From NCBI GenBank assembly GCA_031291175.1, contig JARLJO010000022.1:30786-94785 (forward strand): DNA of 64,000 nt. The letters are read 5' to 3'. The position numbers were made by a program, and so were the translations under genes. Below the pieces are notes generated by a model. It did not search any database. It saw only the letters and a list, made by a program, of their open reading frames with translations, and was not told the origin of the DNA. This document shows, in pieces, positions 9,502 through 18,796 of the stretch (positions are counted from its first letter, which is position 1; each line of letters begins with the position of its first letter). Source of the DNA: Gammaproteobacteria bacterium. Its GTDB lineage: Bacteria > Pseudomonadota > Gammaproteobacteria > DSM-16500.

Positions 9502-10500
9502 ATGCCATCTATTTTTGACCGTGTCACTGGAATCTTTGGCGGTATAGCCCGGGGCTTTGTATCTGGGTTAAAGAGTGGGTATTTTGCCGCTACAAGTCAA
9601 TATCGAGAGTTAAAAGTGGATCCTCGTACAAACATCGTTGCCAACGTTATTGTATCTGGTGTTGTGGGCCTTTTAAGTAGCATCATTAATCCTTTTGTTT
9701 TTGCGGTACAAGGTATTTATCAAGGTGCCACAAAAGGTTTAAAAGAAATATCCGAACGTTATTTTTTAGGTCATTATTCGTCTTGGTCAGCTAGTAGCAC
9801 ATTTATTCAAAATGAAAAAAGAAATAAGAATAATAATCATTTTATAAAATCTCTAGATAAAATCTCTCAAAAGTCCTATGTTTCTCTATTAAGTGAAAAT
9901 GAGTTAATACAGCTCAATGCCTATATCAAAAAATTACCCAGCGATGAAAAAGAAGCTTATGAAAAAAAGTTGCAATTATATTTAGAGGCTATAAAAGAAA
10001 AATGCCCATTGTCCGCCTATGAGATAGATGAACTTGATAACCCAATAACAATTAGTGGAAGTTATACGGATACGGGGAAAAAAGTGAATTTTTCTTCTAC
10101 TTACGATTTTGAATATTTATATACCTATGCAGCCACCCTTCAATCAGAAAAGAAAGCCATTATTGATCCTCGCAATCAAATTGATTTAACAAATAAAAGT
10201 AATAATATTTTAATTCAAAATGGCTTTCCTGCTTTTATTTCAGATTTTATTCGTTCCGTGAGAAAGATTTTTTCAAATACGCCGTCTACGATGAAAATAA
10301 ATGACATGATCGGAGGCGGTGCAAGTGCAGAAACTCAATTAAGAGCTGAGTCTCCAACGTTACTCAGTTCCTCAGGAAATAATTCACCCAAAGAAATAGA
10401 TAGTGATTATTATTTTAGTTCAACTAATAAGGAAGATAGCATAACTTTTACCTCAGATGAGGAGTCACCTAATACTAAGCGTCAGCGACCAGCAGGATAG
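9502..10500 (+). CDS. Hypothetical protein with N-terminal hydrophobic hairpin
   Basis: An unrecognised protein of 332 residues. The first 80 are Gly/Ala-rich and amphipathic to hydrophobic (SGVVGLLSSIINPFVFA at about 48-64), possibly a membrane-binding hairpin. The middle is charged and helical. The last 60 are Ser/Asp/Glu-rich, ending in a basic KRQRP patch. There is no cleavable signal peptide. Start ATG 9502 follows a GTGGGG site; a TTG four codons upstream is less likely. Monocistronic placement, low GC and a disordered acidic tail fit a translocated effector, but no known domain supports this. Confidence 0.65.
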   Translation: MPSIFDRVTGIFGGIARGFVSGLKSGYFAATSQYRELKVDPRTNIVANVIVSGVVGLLSSIINPFVFAVQGIYQGATKGLKEISERYFLGHYSSWSASSTFIQNEKRNKNNNHFIKSLDKISQKSYVSLLSENELIQLNAYIKKLPSDEKEAYEKKLQLYLEAIKEKCPLSAYEIDELDNPITISGSYTDTGKKVNFSSTYDFEYLYTYAATLQSEKKAIIDPRNQIDLTNKSNNILIQNGFPAFISDFIRSVRKIFSNTPSTMKINDMIGGGASAETQLRAESPTLLSSSGNNSPKEIDSDYYFSSTNKEDSITFTSDEESPNTKRQRPAG

Positions 10501-10741
10501 TCAGTCGCTATAAATCTTTCTTCAGAAATAAAAATGAAATTTTTAAAACCCAAGCGTGTTAAATTCAATCTAATATTCAACAGATTTTTCATTCAGAAAG
10601 ACATCCCAAACCAAGCAGAGTGCAAATTTCACTACAGAAATGTATAGTAATTTACCCTATAAAATTTTTCGGTTATACTTCCTTACAATTAACACACGCC
10701 GAGATATGACTCCAATAAAACTATTACAAATTGAGTAAATT
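10501..10741. other. Intergenic, AT-rich
   Basis: About 240 bases before the ankyrin gene with no open frame, strong hairpin or RNA gene that I can recognise. Confidence 0.3.
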
Positions 10742-11332
10742 ATGCCAAAACAATTATATTCCAACATCATGAATGGCTACACCGCCAAGGCGTGTAACGC
10801 GGTGGAACAAAATCCAGATTTTGCCAATGCTCATTTTATCCATCTAGCTTCCGGTATTACTGCCTTATCAACTGCGTGTAGATTTAGACGGCATGATATT
10901 GCCGCTTTTTTACTGGCACATAAAGCCAAAATAAATGATACCGATAATCAAGGTAAAACAGCTTTGTTTTATGCTGTTGCACATTTTGACGCGCACTCAG
11001 GTAGCACAGCGCTTTTGCAAATGTTGCTTGATCATGGCGCTGATACTTCACTTCTTTTTGAAATACCCATACCTGAAAAACCCAGTAAAGATTATTTTTG
11101 TTTCAACTGCACAGGTGTTGCCGATGATGGGACAAATGAACCTAGCAGAGACCTCACCAATCGTTATAGCTTGGTTGTCTATAGACAAAAAAAATTGACT
11201 GCCTTAGAAATAGCAGAAACATTTAAGCTTCAAGCCGCTGTTGAAATCTTACAGTCACATGCCTTAAAAAAGGCAAGTGCTGCATCGTGTTCCATACAGG
11301 TTGAAGAACTCAGCCCTGGTTTAAAAATATAG
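10742..11332 (+). CDS. Ankyrin-repeat protein
   Basis: A 196-residue protein with two or three ankyrin repeats. The clear units are GITALSTACRFRRHDIAAFL (about residues 38-57), GKTALFYAVAHFD (about 76-88) and ALLQMLLDHGADTSLL, with a weaker one at LTALEIAETFKLQAAVEIL near 155-175. Ankyrin repeats bind proteins and are common in effectors of intracellular bacteria. A Glu-containing patch close to the C-terminus (VEELSPGLKI) resembles Dot/Icm signals, but is weak evidence. No signal peptide or membrane segment. The segment between repeats 3 and 4 contains two cysteines (FCFNC). Stands alone between divergent neighbours. Confidence 0.8.
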   Translation: MPKQLYSNIMNGYTAKACNAVEQNPDFANAHFIHLASGITALSTACRFRRHDIAAFLLAHKAKINDTDNQGKTALFYAVAHFDAHSGSTALLQMLLDHGADTSLLFEIPIPEKPSKDYFCFNCTGVADDGTNEPSRDLTNRYSLVVYRQKKLTALEIAETFKLQAAVEILQSHALKKASAASCSIQVEELSPGLKI

Positions 11333-11457
11333 TGATGTGCTTTTGCTGGGAATTAAATTAGTGCTTGATGAATATAATCTTCAATAATCTATCAATACAA
11401 AAATTCTCTCATCGAGCGCAAAATCTTAAAGATAAAATTGAGCGAGTGACGCGGCTT

Positions 11458-12522
11458 TCACGATCGCATACTCTTTTTTTCATACCAATATTTAGTTGCG
11501 TTAACAATCTTAACAATCGAAAGCATGACAGGAACTTCAACTAAGACCCCTACAACTGTCGCAAGCGCGGCGCCTGATTTAAACCCAAATAAAATAATGG
11601 CTGTGGCTACAGCAAGCTCAAAGAAATTACTTGCTCCAATAAGTGCCGAGGGACCAGCCACACAAAATGCTTCGCCTGTTATTTTATTTAAGTAATAGGC
11701 TAGCATAGAGTTAAAATAGACTTGTATCAAGATAGGTACGGCTATGATAAATACGACCAGAGGTTCTTTGAGAAGTGCATCTCCTTGAAAACTAAATAGT
11801 AAAATTAACATCGAAAGTAGGGCGATTAATGATACAGGATGGAGAGTTTTCAAGACTGTATTCAACAATTCGCTGTTCTTTCCAATTAACAGCGATCGAA
11901 TGAATTGAGCAATACAAAACGGGATAATGATATAAATTAAAACGGAATAAAAAAGCGTCGCCCACGGAACGCTGATATTTGCAATACCTAACAACAATCC
12001 CACAATGGGTGCAAATGCGAATATCATAATAAGATCATTTAAAGCAACTTGAGTAAGTGTAAAATGTGGTTCACCCTTACAGAGATTGCTCCAGACAAAC
12101 ACCATTGCAGTACAAGGAGCTGCAGCTAAAATTATAAGACCGGCTATATAACTATCGATCTGATCAGAGGGTAATAAATCTGAAAATACATGTTTTAGAA
12201 AAAACCAACCTAAAAATGCCATTGAAAATGGCTTAACAAGCCAATTTATTATTAATGTTATATAAATTCCGCGCCAATATTGTTTGACGTGCACAAGCTC
12301 TTTTAGATCAATACTAATCAGCATGGGGATGATCATCAGCCAAATTAATATAGCGACAGGAATGTTAACTTTCGCTATTTCTATAGCTTCCAATGAATGA
12401 ATCACTGCAGGAATAAAATGTCCAACGCTGACACCCACGACCATGCATAATAGAACCCACAGGGTTAGCCAGCGCTCAAATATTCCCAAAGGAGATGGTT
12501 GTTCCGTCACTTTAAACCTCAC
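11458..12522 (-). CDS. acr3: ACR3-family arsenite efflux permease
   Basis: A 354-residue, ten-helix inner-membrane permease of the ACR3 (arsenical resistance-3) group of the bile/arsenite/riboflavin transporter superfamily. Family marks are LIWLMIIPMLISIDLKEL in the second helix region, the AAPCTAMVFVWS segment carrying the conserved Cys of helix 4, and the GASNFFELAVATAI segment of helix 9. It exports As(III) driven by proton motive force. It starts 4 bases after the arsC stop, so the two are cotranscribed: arsenate is reduced and then expelled. Length is typical. Confidence 0.92.
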   Translation of the reverse strand: MRFKVTEQPSPLGIFERWLTLWVLLCMVVGVSVGHFIPAVIHSLEAIEIAKVNIPVAILIWLMIIPMLISIDLKELVHVKQYWRGIYITLIINWLVKPFSMAFLGWFFLKHVFSDLLPSDQIDSYIAGLIILAAAPCTAMVFVWSNLCKGEPHFTLTQVALNDLIMIFAFAPIVGLLLGIANISVPWATLFYSVLIYIIIPFCIAQFIRSLLIGKNSELLNTVLKTLHPVSLIALLSMLILLFSFQGDALLKEPLVVFIIAVPILIQVYFNSMLAYYLNKITGEAFCVAGPSALIGASNFFELAVATAIILFGFKSGAALATVVGVLVEVPVMLSIVKIVNATKYWYEKKSMRS

Positions 12523-12526
12523 AGAG

Positions 12527-12922
12527 TTAATTTATTTTAAGAAGCTCAATATGAACCTTAAGTGAATCACGAATTTCGCGAAATAATGCTAATTGTTCTG
12601 ATTCATTTATAGCTTTAGCGGGGTCGGGCATTGGCCAGTGATGCTTTTTAATATCACCGGCTACATACGGGCACACCTCTTCTGCGCATAAGGTGATGAT
12701 CATATCGATATGCGATAAATCAATGTCATTGATTGATTTTGATGTTTGCTTGCTAATATCGATACCAATTTCAGACATGACTTTAATTGCTACAGGATGC
12801 ACATAAGAAGAAAATGACCCCGCGCTCATAATACTGAAGTCTTTGCCCAGCATGTTTTTTGCTAATCCTTCAGCCATTTGACTTCTTGCCGAATTGGCTA
12901 CACAGAGAAATAATATGTTCAT
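12527..12922 (-). CDS. arsC: Arsenate reductase, low-molecular-weight phosphatase type
   Basis: A 131-residue cytoplasmic reductase of As(V) to As(III). The N-terminal P-loop LFLCVANSARSQ gives C7-x5-R13, as in the LMW-phosphatase fold, and two further cysteines (C79 and C84 in TLCAEEVCP) match the thioredoxin-coupled, three-cysteine relay. The MPDPAKA segment provides the conserved Asp-Pro. It is the first gene of a two-gene unit with acr3. No arsR repressor gene is adjacent, so regulation must be by an unlinked factor or be constitutive. Confidence 0.93.
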   Translation of the reverse strand: MNILFLCVANSARSQMAEGLAKNMLGKDFSIMSAGSFSSYVHPVAIKVMSEIGIDISKQTSKSINDIDLSHIDMIITLCAEEVCPYVAGDIKKHHWPMPDPAKAINESEQLALFREIRDSLKVHIELLKIN

Positions 12923-13082
12923 ATCAATCCTTGTACTTTATTTTGGTGGGCTCCCTAAAAGTACTCATATGATACAGTATAATCAAAAATTATTAACAAT
13001 ATAGATGAGTAGGATTCTGCAAAGTGAAAGATAGTTTCCGGTCCTGATTGGGAGATTTCATTCGAGAACAAGGAGCGCTGTG
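12923..13082. promoter_or_regulatory. Shared upstream region of divergent arsC-acr3 and arsO
   Basis: A 160-base divergent intergenic region. It must contain promoters for both transcripts; an 8-bp palindrome TCATATGA at 12965-12972 is the only symmetrical element I see that could be an operator half-site. AAGGAG at 13070-13075 is the arsO ribosome-binding site. No clear sigma-70 pair could be chosen. Confidence 0.3.
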
Positions 13083-14150
13083 ATGATTCAGATACCTTCG
13101 AAAACAAAAGTCGTGATCATCGGTGGTGGCCAAGCGGGGCTGGCTGTTGGCTATTTTTTACGGCGAACTGACCTTGGTTTTGTGATTCTTGATAATCAGG
13201 TTGAGCCTGGTGGCGCATGGCTTCATGCGTGGCGCTCGCTCCAGCTCTTTTCGCCAGGCGATTATAGCTCGCTGCCTGGCTGGGGTTTCCCTAAAACCAA
13301 GAAGAGCTATCCAGAAAGAGAGGAAGTCATTGAGTATTTACGAGAGTATGAGAAAAGATACGATTTTCCCGTAAAGCGTTCTGTATCTGTTCAGTCTGTC
13401 ACTCGAATGAGCTCTGGCCTTTTGATTGAAACAAATCACGGCTCAATTGAGGCTTCGACTGTAGTCAGTTGTACAGGAACCTGGGGAAATCCCTATATCC
13501 CGTCTTATCCTAGCAAAAATGAGTTTCTGGGTACACAGATCCACTCTGCTCAGTACTGCGTGCCTACGGACTTTATCAGCAAGAAAGTCTTAATCGTGGG
13601 AGGTGGAAATTCTGGTGCTCAGATTTTTGCGGAAGTCTCAAGGGTAACTGATGCGACGTGGGTGACTGAGCGTGACCCCAAGTTTTTGCCGGATGACGTC
13701 GATGGCCGCGTATTATTCCAAGTCGCGACTCAGCGTTATCAAGCCCGCCTAGAAGGACGGTCAGATAAAGCGATCCCAAGTCTCGGAGACATTGTTATGG
13801 TCGATTCAGTCAAGGAAGCCAGATCACGAGGTATCTTAAAACCGAAACGGCCATTTTCGAAATTTACAAATAGCGGAGTTGTTTGGTCCAATGGAACAGA
13901 AGAAACTTTTGATGTAATAATTTGGTGTACGGGTTTCCGCCCAGCCTTAGAGCATTTGAAAACACTTGGAATTGAGAATGCAGATGAGCAAATTGAAATG
14001 AATGGAACTAGAACTGTAAGCGAGCCAAGGTTGTGGCTTGTTGGTTATGGCGAATGGACGGGGTTTGGGTCTGCTACACTTATCGGTGTTCAGAGATATG
14101 CTCGTTCGACTGTTGTTGAGATTCAGGACTACTTAGGCAGTATGAGATAA
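13083..14150 (+). CDS. arsO: ArsO-like flavin monooxygenase
   Basis: A 355-residue FAD/NADPH-dependent monooxygenase. The FAD-binding Rossmann motif is VVIIGGGQAGLAVGYFL near the N-terminus and the NADPH motif VLIVGGGNSGAQI lies near residue 170; a C-terminal CTGFRPA matches the ATG-type motif of flavin-containing and thioredoxin-reductase-like enzymes. The opening PGGAWLHAW and closeness to arsC-acr3 support the ArsO group found in many ars loci, whose reaction is not firmly settled. ATG 13083 has AAGGAG 7 bases upstream and is preferred to GTG 13080. Divergent from arsC. Confidence 0.8.
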   Translation: MIQIPSKTKVVIIGGGQAGLAVGYFLRRTDLGFVILDNQVEPGGAWLHAWRSLQLFSPGDYSSLPGWGFPKTKKSYPEREEVIEYLREYEKRYDFPVKRSVSVQSVTRMSSGLLIETNHGSIEASTVVSCTGTWGNPYIPSYPSKNEFLGTQIHSAQYCVPTDFISKKVLIVGGGNSGAQIFAEVSRVTDATWVTERDPKFLPDDVDGRVLFQVATQRYQARLEGRSDKAIPSLGDIVMVDSVKEARSRGILKPKRPFSKFTNSGVVWSNGTEETFDVIIWCTGFRPALEHLKTLGIENADEQIEMNGTRTVSEPRLWLVGYGEWTGFGSATLIGVQRYARSTVVEIQDYLGSMR

Positions 14151-14474
14151 TTAATTTTGTATACGTTTAGGATGATCGTTCGGGTTAATGCATTACCTCG
14201 AACACTTACGGTAAAAATGCTCATATCAGCAATTTATTAGCGGCGTAGCTGCTCCTGGTCAAATCCGTTTCCCGTCTAGTATGAGCAAGCTAAACACTTG
14301 CGATATAGCTCAAAAATATCTCGTATAATCAATCAAGTGTGCTCTCATTACTCCCTCATGATAAAATGTTTGGACCGTTCAAAGAGATATTAATTCGTTT
14401 GCTATTCATTTTATTTATCCATTTATTGCTAATACAGCAAAAATAGCAATTAGCTATCGATAGAGGGGGGATGC
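14151..14474. other. Intergenic region before the lipase-like gene
   Basis: About 320 bases without a supported gene. The only useful signal is a strong purine-rich GAGGGGGG at 14464-14470, just ahead of the start at 14475. Confidence 0.35.
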
Positions 14475-16226
14475 ATGCTTCGACATTATCTGCGAATGAA
14501 TTCAATGCGTAGTACTGTAGCCACTGCGGTGATGAGCGAGATGATGAGTGCAAGGGCGCAAAATACAGCCCAGCAAATTCAAGCTCTTGCAGCGGAGGCT
14601 GTTAGCCAGCAAGCCGCTGAAAGAAGTGTATTCCTGCCCGTTTCTCAATTGGTCACCGTGAATCCCAGCTTTGCGACTCAAGCACTGAGAGACCGAGAGA
14701 TGAGAAATTACATACAGACAACATATGAGGAGTACGCGAAGCAGAATGGCATAGACCTTGAAAATCCGCTCCAAAAGACCACTTTTCTCGATACGCTGAC
14801 TAGCTGTACCCAGGCAATACGCGAGGTGATACCAGTCTATGATCCTGCTGCGAATATCCAGGATGCCCACAAGCTGTTAATGATGATGACACGCATGAGT
14901 AGTCAGCAGTCCTTTCTGCCGAGAGGCGGTGATTCAGCTCATCCGCATGGGGAGGGTCCGCAAGGAGAAGGCCCAGGTGGTTCACAGTCGGGAGAAAAAA
15001 AACAACGCTTCTGGGATGGTTTTAGTGCCAAGCACTTACTCATGGGAGGAGGGGCCATTGGAGTCGGAATCGGGGCGTTGGTATTCAAAGAACTTACAGA
15101 AGATCCCATGGTTCCAGCTGATCGACTCTCAAGCCTTTTAGGTATCGATGCTAAACAGGCCAACGCTATGGTGGAAGATACGCGTATAGGAAGGACATCT
15201 TCTAGCCGGTTACGAGAAAGCGATGTCGTGGAACTAGAAAAGGTTTGCACTAGTGATGCAAAAATTAAAGCCGCGATAGAACAATTTTGCCCTGAGCGTC
15301 AGCCAAGCGAAATTCTAGTGCAGTTCGCGGGATCTGGACAACAAACAGAAAAAGATTTTATAAAACTTGAGGGTGCGATAGAGCTTGCTCAAGGTGTGCG
15401 AATAGGAAAAATTCCAGGATCAGATCAAGTGGTAGTTGCCATTGATGGTCCCGGTACGAGAGCGGGTTTGACGACCGCACTGATGGGAACACAGCCTACA
15501 CCTACCGGAATGGCTGCATGCGCAAACGAGGTCGTTAAAAGAATTCAAGCCTTGAGAGACGAGCGAGATCCGCCATTGAAAGTGAATATTGAAACTTTTA
15601 GTCGAGGAGGTTCAGCCGGTGCCATTTATACTCAATTGAATACGAATAACAAAGACATTGGCATCGATAAGATAGTTATGTTCGATCCTGAGCAAGGACC
15701 TAATGTTAGCAATTGTGATCGCTTAATTGCAGCGGGTAAATCAGTAGACGTCGTTCGTTCCGGAGCAAACCAATACAACTTATTTAGCGCTATGCCCGCA
15801 ACGCAGCTAGTGACAACGATTCCGTTGACTGAGCACCATGTGCTAACCGACCACGGCGGTACAAAAGATTGCGCGGGGCCTATGGAGGAATTTCAGCATA
15901 TGCTAATGACGAAGAGTAGTAGCGAGATATCCGCACATCTCCAAAGTGGCGCAATGAAGATAAATATGCAGGCCGTTGCTGAACATCGGTTGCAAGACTC
16001 TATCGAACCTCGTGATGTTGATCATCCGGTGGGTCTACTGAGTGAAACAAGCCAGCGTATGGGGTATCAGATGTTTAACAGTGTCGCCAGAATGGAATAC
16101 GCTCAAAAGGCGGTGGAACAGGTTAACGCAGCAATGAAAGTAACTATGTTAGCAATGGTGTCAGTCGCAGCAATATTGCCTGAATCAGTGGTGGCGCCAC
16201 CGCCTTCGAGCCATGAATTGAGGTGA
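14475..16226 (+). CDS. Lipase/hydrolase-like protein, candidate effector
   Basis: A 583-residue protein with no close match that I recognise. Residues 1-150 are helical and Gln/Ala-rich; 155-180 is a Gly/Pro/His linker; 188-203 is a short hydrophobic Gly-rich segment. Residues about 290-470 look like an alpha/beta hydrolase: FSRGGSAGA places Ser380 in a G-x-S-x-G elbow, FDPEQGP gives Asp404 and LTDHGG gives His460, in the order and spacing expected for a Ser-Asp-His triad. A helical C-terminal part follows with a hydrophobic stretch near 555-570. It resembles the T6SS/effector phospholipase type (DUF2235-like), but that is inference. Confidence 0.65.
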   Translation: MLRHYLRMNSMRSTVATAVMSEMMSARAQNTAQQIQALAAEAVSQQAAERSVFLPVSQLVTVNPSFATQALRDREMRNYIQTTYEEYAKQNGIDLENPLQKTTFLDTLTSCTQAIREVIPVYDPAANIQDAHKLLMMMTRMSSQQSFLPRGGDSAHPHGEGPQGEGPGGSQSGEKKQRFWDGFSAKHLLMGGGAIGVGIGALVFKELTEDPMVPADRLSSLLGIDAKQANAMVEDTRIGRTSSSRLRESDVVELEKVCTSDAKIKAAIEQFCPERQPSEILVQFAGSGQQTEKDFIKLEGAIELAQGVRIGKIPGSDQVVVAIDGPGTRAGLTTALMGTQPTPTGMAACANEVVKRIQALRDERDPPLKVNIETFSRGGSAGAIYTQLNTNNKDIGIDKIVMFDPEQGPNVSNCDRLIAAGKSVDVVRSGANQYNLFSAMPATQLVTTIPLTEHHVLTDHGGTKDCAGPMEEFQHMLMTKSSSEISAHLQSGAMKINMQAVAEHRLQDSIEPRDVDHPVGLLSETSQRMGYQMFNSVARMEYAQKAVEQVNAAMKVTMLAMVSVAAILPESVVAPPPSSHELR

Positions 16227-16297
16227 GATTGAAGTCAAATACTATGGCTATCTACGGATAAGTCTCCGCACAAAATTACACACGAATGAGGTTGTCT

Positions 16298-17083
16298 ATG
16301 ATGTCTACCACTGAGCAGATGATAAGAGTGCAAGCTATATCAACTATGCCTTGCAGTCTTTTAATTCTGAAACCAAATCCACTCTTCAAAGATTGGGTTT
16401 CTGAGCTTTGTTCACGTGAGAGCAGTATGGCCTCTCATGGTAAAGTGCTAACATTGGATGAAGTCAGTCAAGATAGTGTTGTGTTCTGTACCCCACAATT
16501 TTTAGAGGCAGATAAGTATCAACAATATCTCAAGAAAAATTATAAAAATCTACTTAACCTAACTTTTTCGAGTTGGTGCTCTGTCACTGAATGGTGGCCA
16601 ACGATAGAGAGTTATGAGAATTTTTTACAGTATTTCACACCCGAATTTCATTCCCACGTTTATGATTCATTTTCATCGGTGGATTTATCTGCTGTTTCGC
16701 GCTTACTTACGCAAGGAGCAGCGTCACCGCCTGAGATTATGGCAAAATTAAATTGCATGGTATTGTTGTTACGCCCACTACGTGAATTTTGGGCGTGGAT
16801 AAAAAAGGTAGAGCACGAGCTGCCTAGTGAATTACAAGCCGTATTTTTAAAGGGCGGACATATTGACGGGCTAGATATGAATTGTAATGCGTACTGCATT
16901 CCTGAATATACAGAAGAGGCGGCAATTGATAAATTCATGCTGCAAATGACCCCGGCTTTTTTAATGGAAGAATTAACGCGATGGGGTGTTCCGCTGGAGC
17001 ATGCTAAAACTTTTCACGCATCAGCTTTAATAGAAAAATATTTTTCTATTGATATACATAGGGTAGTTATTTTTATTTCCTGA
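16298..17083 (+). CDS. Hypothetical protein, 262 aa
   Basis: An unrecognised soluble protein, rich in aromatic residues (many Trp, Phe, Tyr), with no signal peptide or membrane helix. I start it at ATG 16298 because GAGG lies 6 bases upstream; an ATG four codons earlier lacks a site. It lies 71 bases after the lipase-like gene on the same strand and may be cotranscribed, for example as a partner or regulator of that protein, though nothing in the sequence shows it. No catalytic motif was found. Confidence 0.6.
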   Translation: MMSTTEQMIRVQAISTMPCSLLILKPNPLFKDWVSELCSRESSMASHGKVLTLDEVSQDSVVFCTPQFLEADKYQQYLKKNYKNLLNLTFSSWCSVTEWWPTIESYENFLQYFTPEFHSHVYDSFSSVDLSAVSRLLTQGAASPPEIMAKLNCMVLLLRPLREFWAWIKKVEHELPSELQAVFLKGGHIDGLDMNCNAYCIPEYTEEAAIDKFMLQMTPAFLMEELTRWGVPLEHAKTFHASALIEKYFSIDIHRVVIFIS

Positions 17084-17153
17084 GCTGGAAAGAAAATTGG
17101 AATTTAGGCTCTACCTTACATTTTGAATTTTGAAAATAGGTAACTCATTTTTA

Positions 17154-17651
17154 TTATTCAAACAATAAGGCCATACTGATATGATTCTCATATTCAGTGC
17201 CAATCCGGACAGCATTTCGGTGTAGTCCCTCTATTACAAAGCCAAGCTTTTTATATAACATGATAGCGGTTTTATTATTTTCTCGTACTGTCAGCTCAAC
17301 CCTGGTCAATCCAATAGACTTTGCTTGATCGAGAGCAGTGCGTATTAACGCTTCGCCAATTCCTTGCCCGCGGTAAGAAGCCAATACACCAATGCCTAAA
17401 GTACCCGAATGAACAAAGACAGGGCGATCAAGTGGTGCAATGTCGCACCATCCAATCACTTTCCCTTCGCTGATTGCAACGAAGTGAGGCGAGTTATTCT
17501 GAAGATTCTCCAAAACATATGCGCGTGACATTTCCAGGGGTGGCCCCTCTAAAAATGCCAGATATTTATGTTCTCTGGCTACGCTATCTACAGCAGCACG
17601 GAAGCCTTCAATGTGTTTTTCAGTAATGGGAATTATTTCGTAATTATGCAT
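17154..17651 (-). CDS. GNAT-family N-acetyltransferase
   Basis: A 165-residue acetyl-CoA-dependent acetyltransferase. The acetyl-CoA pyrophosphate loop is visible as SYRGQGIGEALI, preceded by the beta-4 strand LGIGVLA, and the C-terminal NNKTAIMLYKKLGFVIEG is the classic RimI/PhnO-type motif B. Substrate (amine, antibiotic or protein N-terminus) cannot be told from this. ATG 17651 and GTG 17663 are both possible starts and neither has a clear ribosome-binding site. No operon partner. Confidence 0.88.
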   Translation of the reverse strand: MHNYEIIPITEKHIEGFRAAVDSVAREHKYLAFLEGPPLEMSRAYVLENLQNNSPHFVAISEGKVIGWCDIAPLDRPVFVHSGTLGIGVLASYRGQGIGEALIRTALDQAKSIGLTRVELTVRENNKTAIMLYKKLGFVIEGLHRNAVRIGTEYENHISMALLFE

Positions 17652-17802
17652 GGGGGTTATCACTAAAAATTCAAAGAGTAATTATAACAAAAAGAAGAGC
17701 AACTTTATTGTAATTTGTTGCTATTTATTCTAAGTGTCGATGTGTGAAATATAAGCATTTTTATTTTGCTGTTACTCTATATCTTTGAAACTGAAAAATA
17801 CT

Positions 17803-18678
17803 TTAGGTATCAAAAAATTGGGTTAAAAATTTTATAAAAACCTCCGTTTTTTTGCTTAGGAATTTATTTGTCGGATAAACAGCATATATTCCAAGTGAAG
17901 GTAATTGATATTGGCTTAAAATAGAAATTAATTTTTTATTTTTTAACTCACTTGAAATTGTGAAATCAGGTAAATAAGCAACGCCTATATGATTTACCGC
18001 TAAATTTTTTAAATCCATACTGCTATTTGTTAAAATATTTCCCTTTATTTGTAGTTCGTTTATTGTTCCTTTTTCTGAAAATTTCCAAGTGCGATTAATG
18101 TTATCGTAATGATCTAAACAGTTATGACCTTGAAGATCTTGAGGAATTTTAGGTGTATTATATTTTTTTAAATATTCTGACGAGGCGCAAGTAATTTTTT
18201 TCCAAGTTCCAATTTTTTTATAATGATAACTGGAGTTTGGCAGCTCTCCACAATAAATCACTAGATCGAATCCATTATTAAGTAAATCAAATAAGTGGTT
18301 TCCGTTTACTATTTGTATTTTAAGATTGGGGTACTCAGTAATAAATTTATTTATGAACTGCGTGAGATATAGATTGCTGATAGAGGCGGGTGCTCCAATT
18401 TTCAAAGTGCCAGAAACTTCTTTATTCAAGCTTTTTATGTTCTTTTTGCTGGTTTCCAATGCCAATAAAATTTCGCTAACTTCTTTATAATATAAATCAC
18501 CTTCTTCTGTAAGAGCTACTTTTCGTGTCGTTCTCTGCAGCAAGCGCGTATCTAGCTGTTTTTCTAACCGCATAATTCTGCGAGATATCACAGGTTTAGA
18601 AATACCTAGTTCTTTAGCGGCTTTTGAAAAACTTTTAAATTTAACAATTGCGCAGAATGCACTTATATCTTCAAGCAT
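17803..18678 (-). CDS. LysR-family transcriptional regulator
   Basis: A 291-residue LysR-type regulator. The N-terminal winged helix-turn-helix is FSKAAKELGISKPVISRRIM followed by LEKQLDTRLLQRTTRKVALT, then a linker helix and the periplasmic-binding-protein-like effector domain (about 90-290), with the CrgA/AaeR-like spacing. It is divergent from a carboxymuconolactone decarboxylase-like gene 118 bases away, the usual arrangement for LysR and its target, so it probably controls 18797-21430. AGGA precedes the ATG. The ligand is unknown. Confidence 0.92.
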   Translation of the reverse strand: MLEDISAFCAIVKFKSFSKAAKELGISKPVISRRIMRLEKQLDTRLLQRTTRKVALTEEGDLYYKEVSEILLALETSKKNIKSLNKEVSGTLKIGAPASISNLYLTQFINKFITEYPNLKIQIVNGNHLFDLLNNGFDLVIYCGELPNSSYHYKKIGTWKKITCASSEYLKKYNTPKIPQDLQGHNCLDHYDNINRTWKFSEKGTINELQIKGNILTNSSMDLKNLAVNHIGVAYLPDFTISSELKNKKLISILSQYQLPSLGIYAVYPTNKFLSKKTEVFIKFLTQFFDT

Positions 18679-18796
18679 GTGATTATCCTATTGTTCCTAA
18701 TTTAGAAACAGTCTATTAATTTTTATGGATATTGTATACCAAACTAGCAATAGTTAAAATGCTTTCATCTTAATCACATACAGCGAGGACAACTCA

